Assembly: GCA_028023455.1 (NCBI GenBank)
Contig: JAQFVV010012394.1
Span: 30,532,885-30,596,884 of the forward strand
Direction: 5' to 3'
DNA: 64,000 nt
From: Epiperipatus broadwayi
Taxonomy: Eukaryota; Onychophora; Udeonychophora; Euonychophora; Peripatidae
In this document: one piece after another, positions 22,640-35,349 of the stretch
Layout: each line of letters begins with the position of its first letter
How positions within the stretch are numbered: position 1 is the stretch's first letter
Position numbers and translations under genes: made by a program
Notes under the pieces: generated by a model
Databases searched by the model: none
Told to the model about the DNA's origin: nothing
What the model saw: only the letters and a program-made list of their open reading frames with translations

Positions 22640-25600
22640 CTCTAGCTGCTATATTTAAAAACTTTTTGCAGAAAGGAAATGGACCACTTATTACCATATT
22701 TCAGATCTTTTTATTTAGACTTATTCAGAATAATAACAGCCAGAGAGCAATCTTAAACCAACCTATATATTTTAAAGTCAATTGATTTTAAATAAATGAT
22801 ATTAAGTTCATAGTGTAGAAATATTTCACTCACTTTAAAAGTCTATAATAAATAAAAAGTTATTGAACATGGCCGCTAGAGGGCACTTCAATTATTATTT
22901 AAAATAGATTTGCTAAATTTCACATGACATTATATTTATTCAATATTAAAAATAATAATAATATCATTATATTATTGGTGCATTTTTATATTTGTCCAAT
23001 AACAATAACAATGTATCCCAGGTGAAAAATTGACTGATTTGTTCTCTCAGCTGTCTATAGTCTTAACTTTACATCAATGTATGTGTTGTGTATGAATATA
23101 GTTTATCTATATCTCATATAAAGTTTAAGGTGCTAATCTGTCCAGATCATCGATTATAACATGATATATGTCAGTGTGTTTCAATCCTTTATGTCCATTT
23201 TACAATGCTCTTTTTCCCTTTACAAAATCTTGCAAAACACTTGGAACACAACTTTGAAACTTAATGATTTACTGTCATCCACAGCATTAATCATGTTGAA
23301 CATTTTATTATCAGTTTTACTCAACTTAAATAAAATTTAGTTTTAACACATTATTCCTTCATGGATGAGGTTACAAAACAACTGCCATATTCCATGTCAT
23401 AATTCGTGATCAATACATGGAAACACCTGAAAAGTTTTGTAATGAATAGCTAACCTATGTTATTATGTAAGTCAGCAATGGTGTTTCAAGATGTCTGGAA
23501 GCTGAACCAATTGCCAGCCATCTTTTGACTGAGACACATTGTAGCAAACCAATGGTCAATTTAAACACGAAGTTTTTTGATTTTAGGGATGATCCATTGT
23601 ATGATTGTTGGCCACCCCTCATTTAAGATGTACTAAAAGCTTGAAAAACCTGGATTTAGATAAAATTTGTATAAATACTATGGAGATCAGGCTGTTTACA
23701 AAATACATTAAATATATATATATCAATATGATGCAGGCTACTAAAATGTATATTATGCTAAAATACAACAAAGTGCAAATTTATTAGGGTGAAAAAAAAT
23801 ATATTACTAGAATTTTAATAATTTGCAATTCAAATTTTAAAAATCAAGGAAAAGTTTCAGCATATTTTTAAAAGCTGCCCACTGCCAAAAACAAGGCCTT
23901 TCCAATATTCTTTCATAAATAAAGAAACAGTCAAGGAGAAAACAGTATTTACTAGAGATACAAATTTCTGGGTAGTTAGCATTTGGGTGGTATTTCTATA
24001 TTTGTTTTAGTTTTAATATACATTTATTAATTAATGTAGAATGTTTACCTGGATCCCCCATGAACAAATAACATGAGAGAATGCAAGCCTTTTGAAAAAA
24101 AAATTCTTAGCCTGTGTTCATATATTTATATTCATATAAGTATTAAATTCCAATCAAAACCAGAAAATATAGTTTGGAAGTATAGCTTTGTTTTATTACT
24201 GGAGAGAGTTCATGGTAAGAGTGTAGCAGTAGTCATCCATAACAATATGACTTTACAAGCTTGATACCACAATTTTGGATCTCCTGAATTTAGTTCAAAT
24301 AAATCTGCAAGAGTCAATGTTCACTGACATGTTGCATTCTCATTTTATGGTAACAGTTCAAGTTGAATTTTAATCTTATGATTTTTCAAAGTGGTTAAGC
24401 ATAAACTGTTGAAATATCTTTGTCCATTTTGGCAATACTAATCAGCAAAACTTGTTTTTTTTTATGTTTGTTTGTTTATTTTGCTAAAATCTTGTAACTG
24501 ATTTTTAAAGTATTGATATCAAATGTTTTTCCCCAAATTTTGAACATGTGTTTCATATCGGCGACAACACAATATGACAGTACAATATTGCCCAAATGTT
24601 TTTCCATTCTATCACTGTTGGTAGATTGAATTTCAAACAATGTTGATATGGGTTATATATATTTTCCGTGATATGCAATAGATAGTAATAAATTAATTTA
24701 AAAATATGGTTTCATTTGAATATCATAACTAATTTACAAAAAAGCATTCACAGTTAATTAAAAGTAAAAGAAAAAGTAATGAATGATGAAATCTTAATTG
24801 CTCTTGATTTGAACTCAAACTTTTTTTTAATGCAGCATTAATAAACGCACACAATTTTATTTTCAATAGTGGAAATATGGCTATATTCTCTAGATTCTCA
24901 ATTTTTAAATTTGAATATAAATTGTTACAAAAGTCAGTTGCAAAATATCTGAATATTAAAAAAATAAATAATATACATATATATGTAATATTTCATAAAA
25001 AAAACACTTTAATTTGAAGTGCAATGCATTAAAAATTAACTTTTTTCTTGAACCACAATTTGGGTAGTTGTATGTAACTATAAATAAAAGTGTGAAGTGT
25101 ATATAAATTAATTAATTTGATTAATAATAAATTATTTAGTTGAATCACAAACATCCTAAAAAGTCTCAAATTAATTAATTTACAAATGTCCCATACTTTT
25201 TATATCAAGATATGTATAATAACCAAATGTATCATTTGAGAAAAAAAAAATTTTTTTTTTGCTTTTTAGTATTATTAGTCATCAAATAAAATAAAGGGCA
25301 CTTTTTTTTCAAAAAAATATTTATATATATATTTAAATGAGTTCATTCAACAATAAATATCATTCATATAATAAATAGCCTAATGGATATCTAATTGTTT
25401 GTTTATTCTCACAAAAGCATGGAAACACATATATTATATATTGATTACATTATTCTGCAAGTCATTGTCTCATTTTTTGTAAAATCAATTAAACATAATT
25501 ATTTAAAATAAAAGTTGTGAGGGCAGAAAGTTTGACACATCAATTAAACTGTAGTAAGTTGCTATTTGTATATACTGAGCAATGATTACATTTATGTGTA

Positions 25601-25960
25601 AGGGATTATTATCTGTGCTGATATGCTGGTTCAGCATGAAATGTGCATCTTAGAAATCATACAACTTCTTCAAATGTCTTTGGACATATGTTTATCATGA
25701 CAACAATTTAAAAAGTGTTAAATGTGGATAAAAACGAGTTCCTACTTTGTGTGAGTGGTATAGTGACAATTATTACTACAGAAATATTATTCATTTAATG
25801 GATAATCTGTAATCTAATGAATGACTAATAAAAATTATTAATATAATTATTTTAAAATCTTATATTTAAAACATTTTATAAATAAAAGTAATATTTTTAA
25901 TAAAAATTTCTACATTTCTCAATGTATTAATTTTCTACATATATTTTATAAAAAAAATAC
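22640..25960. other. AT-rich noncoding DNA (possible intron)
   Basis: No exon or element is recognised apart from the repeat at 24,890-25,330. A CTCF-like GGCCGCTAGAGGGCAC lies at 22,871. Since it lies downstream of the minus-strand exon at 25,968, some or all of it may be intron of that gene. Confidence 0.5.
24890..25330 (+). repeat. Diverged dispersed repeat, copy 2
   Basis: Partner of 21,350-21,720, carrying an extra ~60 bp in its middle. Noncoding, AT-rich. Confidence 0.6.
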
Positions 25961-25967
25961 TTCATAC

Positions 25968-26046
25968 CTGGAGGGCCTGGAATTCCAACTCCTGAACCTA
26001 AACAGTATTCCTTTGCTCCTCTGCAGTAATCTTGTAAGGCAATAAC
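25968..26046 (-). CDS. Internal exon of a collagen-domain protein (colmedin/gliomedin-like?)
   Basis: A 79-bp GC-richer island with consensus splice signals on the minus strand: acceptor TATTATTAG before it and donor GTATGAAG after it. In the open frame it encodes 26 residues plus one base: VIALQDYCRGAKEYC, then LGSGVGIPGPP, with a split Gly codon at the donor. A pair of Cys followed by the start of a Gly-X-Y run (GIPGPPG) is what one expects at the border between a non-collagenous stem and a collagen stretch. Membrane collagens with an olfactomedin domain (colmedin, gliomedin) have such a border, but I cannot confirm that family from 26 residues. No other exon of the gene was found in the window, so its introns must be long. 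The exon is far too small to stand out by frame length. Confidence 0.72.
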
Positions 26047-28634
26047 CTAATAATATATATATTAGTAACAAATTTTATATTATTTTTTAAAATAAATATG
26101 AAATAAACTTAATTTTAATCTGTTCATTAATCTTTTGTTTACATGCTCTTATACCATAAATGATTTTTTATTTTCAGGTGATATTAGTTGCATTGAAAAA
26201 CAATTCACTTTTTTTTTTCATTTTTCCTTTTATTAAAAAAAAAAAATTCAATAAATAAAAGTATTCTAAAAATTAAATATCAAATTTTTCAAATTTAAAA
26301 AAGACTAATAAACAGAAATAAATAATCAAAAACAAGTCTTTATTTTAGTTTCAAGCTAAAAAAATGTACTTCAATGAAAAAAGTTAAATTTTCTTCAAAT
26401 TATGTATATTTAGAACATATTTCATTAAAACATAACTCTAAACAAAATTTAACATTTACTTAGAAAAAACAACAAAACAATAATAAAATAAAAGATTATT
26501 GAAGAAAGAATTTTTATTGACATCAGTAAATTTTAAGTTTAATAATTTGCTATGAAAAAGATAATACATTCATCTAAAATCTAGATATAAACATAAAATT
26601 CTTATTAAAAAACAAATATTTAATAATTTTGCAAGAAATAAATTTAAAAAAAGTAAACAGAAATTATTTTTTTACTGAATTTAAATTCCCATAAAAATGA
26701 AGAATTTTGGGTCAAATATTTATAATGCAATTGAATGCAGTGTTCACTTAAGGTTACACATAATTTCTATTTTTGACTAATTAAACAAATATTATTATTA
26801 AACTTCTAAACATTCATGTATTTAAATAGTACGATGCCAATATAAAATGATGATTTATATCAGCTGTCTCAAATGCATGTCAGGATTAGAAAATCTAACA
26901 ATTATATGTGAGGATAGGTACACATCTAAGATGTATTTCACTTCAACCATTTTTAGAAACTTTCTAGATTTGCTAATTCCTGTACACATCTGGGACAACA
27001 ACTAAATATGGTCATTTACATGGAATATACACTTCTGTTTTGTGGATTGATAGTAAACTATTAGAAATAAAAGTTGTTCAAACTTACTGCTAATTTGAAT
27101 GTTTAAGCCTCAATTTCAAATTGAGTATAGCATGTATTATTATAATGTTTATAGAGCATTGGTTATTTTTAGGACATCTGTTGATTAATGAAGCTTGGAA
27201 TACATGTAATTTTGACATTAATCTTCTTTCTTAGCAATTAATAGTTAAAAGTTTAGAAAATTTTCTAAAGGGTATGAAGGTTTAATATCACTTTATTTAT
27301 TTTTTGCTTATATATTTATCATGCTGTTATGATATAGATCGTCAAAAGTGGAAATGTAAAAAGTCCATTATGTTGTTTTTTCACATACATTATAAAAATA
27401 TATATAACAGCTATTACACTTATATATTAATAATTATACATTAAAAACCTTTTTCACCATATGATTTTATGCCTTATTTAATAATAACATGAAATCATAA
27501 ATTGGAAAAATATTTAATAAATAATTATTAATATATATTTTTATAACAGCTGTTTAATATGATATTTTTTATTAGAAATACATATACATAAGAAGTAGAT
27601 CCAGTGAATATCTCTAGCTGAAAATTAAAATATAAAATGTCAAATCTCTTCTCAAATATCATGTTTTTAAGCAATGCTACCTTGCGAATAAAGATGTAGT
27701 CTGAATTTCAAACAGCACAAACAAGAGATTATGTCTTGATCACTTGCCACAATGTATTAATACAGATTTATTCAAACAAAGAACATGAAATTTAAATTAT
27801 CAATAATCTTAAATTTCTCATAAATAAACATGTTTAATTTATGTATACAGGGAAAGGTCTTCCTATTTCATAAATTATAAAAATCCTACTCAATTGCTTA
27901 GTAAAGCAATTTGTATTTAAGCATTAAAGCAGCTAAGCCATACTGGATTCAGTCAGTTGACAAAACTAGGTTTTTACCCACCCCTCCACTGAAAATTGTT
28001 TCACAAATGTCAAACTCTTGGGTTTGCCATTCTCTTATCACTATACTGAAGTTTGAAAGGTTTATTTAATTGCATCCCTTCACAAGGTATTAAAAGTGGA
28101 TAGAAACCAGTCCCTACTTTTTGTAAGAGTAATGCCATGAAAATTATACTACAGAATAATAAACACTTTTATTTACTATGGACTAAAAAGCTAAAAAAAT
28201 AATTGTTTCTTCAACAACAATTAAAGCTCTTGTATATAACTTGAAATAAAAGAATGGGGGATTCCAGAAATTAATTTATTCAATCATTACTTTTCCATTA
28301 TGTGATTGAATTAATTAGTGTCAGGACAGACCACACTTTTACTTTAAAATTAATTATAAAAAATCCCAATTGTTATTAAAAAACAATTATTTTAGGGTTT
28401 TTTAGTTCATAGTAAATAAAAGCAATATATATATATTATTAAATTCTAAATATAAACTGGTCAATATTTATCTGCTATGTATACATTTTCATCAAATTAA
28501 GACTTTAATAATAAATATTGTAAGTATCATTTTATATGACAAATGAATATTTTGTCCATAATGATTTACGTTACAAAAAAAAAAATCAAGTCAGATGTCA
28601 CATGACCTAATTTAATAAGCTTGTATTTACAAAT
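26047..28634. other. AT-rich noncoding DNA (possible upstream intron)
   Basis: No exon or transposon gene is recognised. A segment at 28,085-28,180 (AAAAGTGGATAGAAACCAGT, CCTACTTTTTGT, CTACAGAATAAT) resembles 25,715-25,800 on the same strand, a diverged dispersed repeat. Otherwise A/T runs only. Confidence 0.5.
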
Positions 28635-28718
28635 GTTATATATAGAGCTCACAAAATAAGTTACCAATGCTCTTAGCAAAGCTTGTTAAGGGCTTATTTT
28701 GTGAGCTCTTTATATAAC
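28635..28718. repeat. 84-bp hairpin, 26-bp arms with one mismatch
   Basis: 28,635-28,660 (GTTATATATAGAGCTCACAA...) pairs with 28,693-28,718 at 25 of 26 positions around a 32-nt loop. Size and shape would suit either a tiny foldback element or a hairpin RNA precursor; the sequence does not decide. Confidence 0.85.
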
Positions 28719-29567
28719 AATTTATGTTATACAACTGTTATAATTTATTTTTAAAATTATAATTTTTATTATAAATATGAAAAAACTATTTTTTCAACTT
28801 AACTAAATATAGCATCCAAAAAGACAATAAACTAAAAGTATTATAATTTAAGTTGCAGAAGTATTTAGAAGTTTGATATGTGATGCATTAAAATAATCCT
28901 TTTTTTGGTAGCCTTTGTGTGCTTTATACTGCCAATGTGTTGCCAAAATGGAAAACCAACTTAAAATGTTTGTCTACTGAAAACATCTTTAAAAATATGT
29001 CTAAATAAATAGAATAATATGAAGGGTCTGTAACTTAGGAAATCACATGATATTTGAGAAATCATATAAAGTTTGAGCTTCCAAAATCATGTGGAATTAA
29101 TCCACACAGGTCTATATTTAATTTATATTTACAAATGGTGATGATGTTGATTTATTTTGCCAAGAAACAAAATAATTCTGTTGCATATGATTTTTAAATT
29201 ATAATACAAGAAATGCAATACAAAAGTTTTTTTTTCCCATTAAAATTTTTTTATTATTAGTATACCAAAGCTATTTATTTTGCCTGGCTTTCCATAGCTT
29301 GTTGATATTATGACCATAAAAACAGAGCCATGAATAAAATGCAATATTTTAAAACCATTTATAAATAGCAATAGGAGAAATCATCACTTTCAATATATAA
29401 ATAATATTTCACATGTTAAATTTTTTAATATTACATATTAACCATTTGCAAGATTATTAAAATGAATACTTAAATTATTCTATATTAAAAGTGTTTTGTT
29501 GGAACAATTTCAGTGTTACTTAGTTTATATCTAAATAAAATTTGTCTTCTGTTATATCTTAACTTGC

Positions 29568-29750
29568 CTTTAACTAATAGACTAGTCCAGATTTCATCTT
29601 ATCTTGATCGAATTCACTGAGCATCATCACCCATTGGCTTATTTCCACTATTGGATATCCATTAACTATTCATATATCTATTGATCTGTGGCAACGAATG
29701 CCCAATCCTATTAAGATAAGATAGAATCTGTTCTAGTTCATTAATTAAAG
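29568..29750. mobile_element. 183-bp MITE-like element with ~45-bp imperfect inverted repeats
   Basis: The left arm 29,568-29,614 (CTTTAACTAATAGACTAGTC, then CATCTTATCTTGATCGAATT) matches the reverse complement of 29,704-29,750 at roughly 80%. The interior is 89 bp with no frame. No transposase for it is seen nearby. Confidence 0.75.
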
Positions 29751-30929
29751 ATAACCTTCATATAGATTATGTAACATAGACAAAGTGGGAATCATTTTGG
29801 CAATTGGCAATCAGATACAAATTTTTATGAGATGTTAAAGTGATCTTTCTTCCCAATACATTTATTTAATATTTTGAGCTGTGAATTTTCTAATGCTACA
29901 AATTAATGAAGACATACGACATACTAGAAATTATTAAAACGAATGCATAGTGATTCCATTTGGAAATATTAAGTTGATTCAATTTCTATGCATCATTGTT
30001 TACATATTTAATTAATAAAATTTCAATTTCACACTTTAGTATCTATACTCATCATTTAATTTCTTAGTTTGCAGATAAAGTGGAACATATTCAGTCTACT
30101 TGGAATTACATTTCCGCAAGATGTTAATATTATTTGTGAATAGTAGTTAGAACGATCTTCATTCTTCAATACATATATACATAGAAATTCATGCCATAAA
30201 TGTTCTAATAATTGACAATACAAAAATTTTTTTTTACATAATATAGCACATCAGAATGCTAATATATCACAATTAATTCTTATTAATTTAGCAAACATTA
30301 AAAAAATGTAGTAATGTGCAAAAAAGTATGTGATATATAAATCCGTCTTCAGATGCTTATTGTAAAATAATTTTAAGCTTTGTATATATATTATTTCATA
30401 TAACATGCCAAACTTTGCGACATTTAAATGATTATTATTTGTGTCAACTTTGTAAAGAAATTTATGTGAGGGCATAAAATTAATGACTGACCTTTCACAA
30501 AATAAGATTCAAAATTGTGGCAGACTCTTTTTTTAAAATAATATTAGATAAATATACCATACGCAATAAGACGTTTGCTTTAAAAAATAACCAATTTCGT
30601 ATGAAAAAATGAAAACAATTAATTGCAGGCATTTTGAAAAAGCTTTATAAAGAATCACTTTTTTTTTTTAATGTGCTGTCTTATTATTGTAGAAATTAAA
30701 ATATTATTTCAAATTAAAACAATTAATTGTCAAAATAAATTTTGTAGCAGATCATATAAAAATATTGTAAAAAAAAATAAAGTAATAAAATGGAGTCCAC
30801 ACAGTAAAAAATGAATACGATACACTTGTTTATAAATAATAACTTAATATTTTGAATGCAACATCTAAAGAACTATAGTAATAAATTTGATTAGTCATTC
30901 ATTAAGTTAAAAATTATCTATTTCATCAT

Positions 30930-32190
30930 CATATATCAACCATTATCAATCCACTGCAGGATGAAGATCTCTCCAGGTTTAATCCATTTTCTCCTTTATC
31001 TATCCTCTCTTCTTCACAGCACCTCTGCACACTTTCTTATTTCATCCATTCCTTTCACATGTAGTCTCTTTCTGGGTCTATTACAATTTCTTGGAATCCA
31101 GTTTAAGATTTCAATTGCCCATCTATTATCATATCTTCTAGCAATATATCTAGCCCAACTCCATTTCAGTCTTTTAATTCTTTCAAGGATGTCAGTAAGA
31201 TCTGTTTGTTCTCTTATCCACATATTGTCTTGATCTCTTCTTGTTAATCCTAATATCATCTCTCCATACTTTTATGAGTGATCTGAAGTTTTTGTATTGC
31301 TATTCTATTAAGTATCCAAGTCTCAGATCCATAAATAAGAACTGTTAAACGCATTTATTAAAAACCTCCCTTTTCAAACACATAAGCATATTTCCTTTTA
31401 GTTTTAAATTATTTCTACCAAAAATACTCCAACCAAATTTACTTCTATGATTAATTTCATCCATTATGTTTTCATCTGTAATAAGAATCTGACCAAGAAA
31501 TTTGCAGCTGTTAACTTCTTCTAACTCATCATAATCAATCTTTATTTTCATCTTTTGAAAAAATACACTGAACCTTTCTTTAGAATTTTTAACATTTACC
31601 TTTAATCCTACTTTCTTACTTTCATCTAATAACTCTTGCAACATTTCTTGAAGTTCTGTAACATTATTTGCAAAAACAATTACATGATCTAAAAATCTAA
31701 ATGACTTAAATAATCTCTATTTACTTTTACTCCTTCAGCTTTCCATTTTAATTCAAAAAATACTTCTTGCAAAATAGCTGAAAAAAGTTTGGATATATAT
31801 TCACCCTATCATACATCCTTCTCAATTGTAATTTTTTTTTCGTATTATTATGTAAGCTGATTGTTGTTGTTGAATTTATATAAATATTCTTCAGAATATG
31901 ACAATATCCTGGGTCTATACCTTCATGATCTCATGCATTAATCCTTGAAAAAATGCTCATAGAATCAACTGATTTTTCCTAATCTATAAATCCAAAACAT
32001 AATGACAATTTATTAGTCATTTCTATAACTTCCCTCATACTCCATATGATCCATTATAAACAAATCAATTTTGAATCCAGCTTGTTCTTTTGGTTTGTTA
32101 AAATCTAAAGTTCACTGTAAATAAGTTGTAATTATTTTGGTATAAATTTTTGTATAGAACTGAAAAAAGACTGGTAGGTCTGTAATTTAT
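30930..32190 (-). pseudogene. RTE-like LINE, decayed 3' half (RT C-terminus to tail)
   Basis: Minus-strand readings from 32,190 downward give, in order and across several frames: NYRPTSLFSVLYKNLYQ (RT fingers), SWIQN.FVYNGSY (degraded EQAGFR region), GLKVNVKNSKERFS, CKFLGQILITDE, EINHRSKFGWSIFGR, then GLTRRDQDNMWIREQTDL, KRLKWSWARYIARRYDNRW and EILNWIPRNCNRPRKR. This order is the RT thumb and C-terminal domain of LINEs often annotated as endonuclease-reverse transcriptase. The 3' end is marked by TCATCATCATAT on the plus strand (an ATGATGA tail), typical of RTE elements. Stops and frameshifts are frequent, so it is dead. Its 5' part continues at 32,875-33,120 beyond an inserted foldback element. 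Confidence 0.85.
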
Positions 32191-32262
32191 TCTTATATCT
32201 TTTCCTTTACATTTTTTTTTTCATTTCTCTTCATATATTTATATATATTAAATTTTTTATAT

Positions 32263-32870
32263 ATATCAACTCTCTTATACACTTTAATGCAATCTTTTTT
32301 ATATAATTCCTTCTTTATTTTGCTTATAGTTATAGAGAGAGAAGTAAAAGTTATAGAGAGGTTAAGTAAAATGAAATAATAAAAATGAAAAATGAGAATA
32401 GGAAAATAAAAATAGACATAAAAGTAAAAATAAAACAAAAATTATTAATAAAGGAATATATATATATATATAAGATAATAGAAGATAATAAAAGATATTA
32501 GGTAATAAATATATATAAAAATAAAATGGAAAGTTATAGTGATATATTAAAGAATAAATGTAGAATGATAGATAAGGTAGAATAAAATGAAAAATAAGAA
32601 TAAAATGAAAATAAAAATGATTAAATAAATAATAAGAAAATATAAGTAAGAAATAAGAGAAGCAAAGCTATAGAGTTAAAGTTAAATATGATTATGAATA
32701 GTAATATATAATATGTATATTAATATGTATATAAAATAATTGTTATATAATTATATGTTTAAATGTTGTAGCTCTGATGAAGACTGCAGGACAATAAAAA
32801 TTGTAAACAAAATAAAGAAAGAATTATATAAAAAAAGATTACATTAAAGTGTATAAGAAGAGATGATAAA
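32263..32870. mobile_element. ~608-bp foldback element inserted in the RTE LINE
   Basis: Arms of about 63 bp, 32,263-32,325 and 32,803-32,870, are reverse complements with a few mismatches (TTATACACTTTAATGCAATC versus GATTACATTAAAGTGTATAA). The interior is AT-rich and repetitive (AGTTATAGAGAG, AAAATGAAAATAAAA). Just inside the right arm is GCTCTGATGAAGACTGCAGG, the core shared with the elements at 21,113 and 60,281, and the outer end resembles theirs (TTAAAKTGTATA). It has no coding capacity and splits the minus-strand LINE between RT motifs. Confidence 0.85.
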
Positions 32871-32874
32871 ATTT

Positions 32875-33120
32875 TTTTTTTATAGATCTGTAATTTCTAA
32901 TATTTTCTTTATCACCTTTTATACTGCATTCATCCAATCATCTGGCACATCTCTATTATTTAGATATTTGGTATACAAATTTGCCAAAAAAATGTATACT
33001 TCTTCTCCTATTAAAATATCAGTTATAATACTAACATTACCTGAACCTTTCCCCCTCTTTATATATTTAATTGCATGTCTCACTTCTTCATTTAAAATCT
33101 TGGACAGAACTCATTTCTAA
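32875..33120 (-). pseudogene. RTE-like LINE, 5' fragment (RT N-terminal part)
   Basis: The minus strand reads CPDDWMNAVIKGDKENIRNY-like residues in pieces (DDWMNA, then DKENIRNYRSI), matching the P-x2-W ... KKGD...NYRPI segment of LINE RT. It adjoins the foldback element, and the same NYR(S/P) motif occurs again on the other side at about 32,160-32,190, so the target motif is present twice. Degenerate, with stops. Confidence 0.7.
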
Positions 33121-33479
33121 AGTAATTTTTCCTTTTTTTCTTTTCTTGAAGTTGGTATGGTTATATTCATTTATGAGTGGCTGCTGTATGTATTTGTCAT
33201 TTAAAGTTATTGGCAGAAAGCTATAAAAAATCTCTTAAGCAAATTATACTAAAAATTAAATTATGAAATGAAAGAAAATAAAACTTCTGAAAGTGTAAAT
33301 CTAATTTTTCTTCTAACTTTCTATTTATAAATTTTAAAAATTAGATTTGTATTTTCATGAGTTTTAACTCTTTTCACTCTTAAAATTTAATTTAACCATA
33401 CGTTTTTCATTAAATTATTTGTCCCAATTTTTATAAAAATTTTAGATTTGAAAATTGTGACTATTTAACAGAAAAAGAT

Positions 33480-34110
33480 TAGAGAGATTTCAAATTACTC
33501 AACGAAGTCTAGAGAGACTTATAGTAGGAGTAAAAAGAAAAGAATGTAAATGAAACTCATAGATGAGAGAACAAACAAATATTAGTAATATAACTGAGAC
33601 AATTAAAAACTAAAATAAAACTGGACTGAATATAGTACCAGAAATGTTGATAAGAGAAGGGGTAGTTTGGCATTTTAAATTGAATCCCAAAGGATTGTAA
33701 ACGACAGATAGAGATCACATGTGATTGGTTGAATGAAATAAAAAAGTTTGCTAATTTGTTGTGGTAAAGAGAGACTAGATTCAAAGAAAATTGATTAAAC
33801 ATGAAAAGACCTCACATAGTATGAAAAGTCATATGTTAGAGATAAAAAAATGGATTGTGACTGAAATCAATATATGTGAGAGAACAAACAGGTATTATCG
33901 ATATAATTGAGAAAAGATTAAAATAAAACTGGACTAAATATATCACTACAATAGATGATAAGTACAGATGAGTTGGCACTTTAAATTGAATCTTAAAAGA
34001 TTAAAAAAGGCATAGCTAGGGTTGAGATCGCATGTGACTGGTTGGATGAAATTAGGAAGTTTGCTTACATGTTGTGAAAGAGAGAGGCTAGAGTTTGGTG
34101 AAACTTGATT
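33480..34110 (+). pseudogene. RTE-like LINE C-terminal domain, two tandem decayed copies
   Basis: Plus-strand readings give MREQTNISNITETIKN, then WHFKLNPKG and a KLIKHEKTSH-type end. A second pass at about 33,860-34,110 again gives ERTNRYYRYN, WHFKLNLKR, HVTGWMKLGS and ETLIKHEETFF. These fit the WIREQT..ILE.I...W.GH and RW.DEI...A.DR..WK.L.E segments of RTE-like LINEs. The repeated order (AGAGAACAAACA ... CATGTGA.TGGTTG ... TTGATTAAACATGAA, twice at ~330 bp spacing) shows a tandem duplication of only the C-terminal part. Confidence 0.7.
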
Positions 34111-34724
34111 AAACATGAAGAAACCTTCTTCATATAGTGGATTGATAATTATTGAAAGTGATGATGGAAATGAAGTTCTAATTTAATTTTATGCATTTAA
34201 TTATTATATTTATATGTGAATAAATGTTAAAAAATTATCAGAATTAATCTCCATATAAGAGAATTTTCCAGTAAATGCCACCTGATTAAAAATTAAAACA
34301 ACAAATTTGAATATATGTATTGAACCAAAAGGATATTAAAGTCTATTTAGTACTTTTTATGTTAAAGATGTGATTCTTAATGTTTAAATTCTGCTTTAAT
34401 TATTGCTTAGGAAGTAATAGGAACTTTGAAACTTGGAAGTGACTCAGCTGGGATACAGTTCATGACCTGTAAACTACAACATTTGCCATTCTACTATTGT
34501 ATTAAAGCCATACACAATACAAATAAATAACTGAACAGTATATGATCCAGAAGAAATAAAAAATTCAAATAATAGAAGTGAAAGGAATGGACCATTATAC
34601 ATGGAGCATAAACTCCAGAGATTGTGACTTTTTAGTGCCCTAACGCATGCAGGGATGAAAGTAAAACAAACAGTCAAATGAGTTTGTTGTTCAAAAGTTC
34701 CATCAAAGTTCAAACACAGAAATG

Positions 34725-34790
34725 ACTGACCTGGACTAAGATCCATGAACTTTGAACTTTTGAGTCTGTTTCTCTGCTGTTGCCAAAGTA
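34725..34790 (-). repeat. tRNA-derived SINE fragment, copy 1
   Basis: Shares ACTAAGATCCATGAA.CTT..AC and TCTGYT.TTT blocks with 34,885-34,955. The minus strand holds a B-box-like AGTTCAAAGTTC. Confidence 0.5.
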
Positions 34791-34884
34791 AGGGTAAAAA
34801 TAACATAAGTAATCAAACATTTTTTTTCTTTTTGGAATTCATAAGAAATTGAAAGATGAAAATGACTGAATGAAAATGACTAAA

Positions 34885-34955
34885 TTGCACTAAAATCTAT
34901 GAATCTTAAACTCCAGGGTCTGCTATTTAACCACTACACTAAATCATCTATACAC
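34885..34955 (-). repeat. tRNA-derived SINE head, copy 2
   Basis: On the minus strand TGATTTAGTGTAGTGGTTAA is a good A box (TAGTGTAGTGG) and GAGTTTAAGATTC a B box about 30 bp on. The body follows toward 34,830. The start is too diverged to form an acceptor stem, hence SINE and not tRNA gene. Confidence 0.65.
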
Positions 34956-35349
34956 CCACATATATATCATTAAAATCATTCAACACTTAGACAATCTCCG
35001 ATATCAATAACAATCAATAATCTCAACATGTTCTCAAGGCAACCTCCTTTTAACAATAACACTTACTATTTAAGTAATATATATATTTTTTTTAATTAGT
35101 AAAAAAGAAAAATTAAATATTCAACTTGTAATTATTTTTTTTTAATCCTTTCTTCTCTCTTTTTTAATTACACTTAAATGCAATTAGAAACATTCTTAAT
35201 GTATATCATCATTCTGTCAGATGAAATAAATGATTATATCAAAGAGAATAGTACATGCACAAAAAGTCATTAATAACTTTACTTTGTGTGTGTGTTCTCC
35301 AGCATGCATGGATATTTTAAAAGAAATATTTTACATATATGTTATCATT

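Noticed and set aside
34474-34806. 110-codon minus-strand frame
   Set aside because: Overlaps the SINE fragment at 34,725; no motif; composition not protein-like overall.
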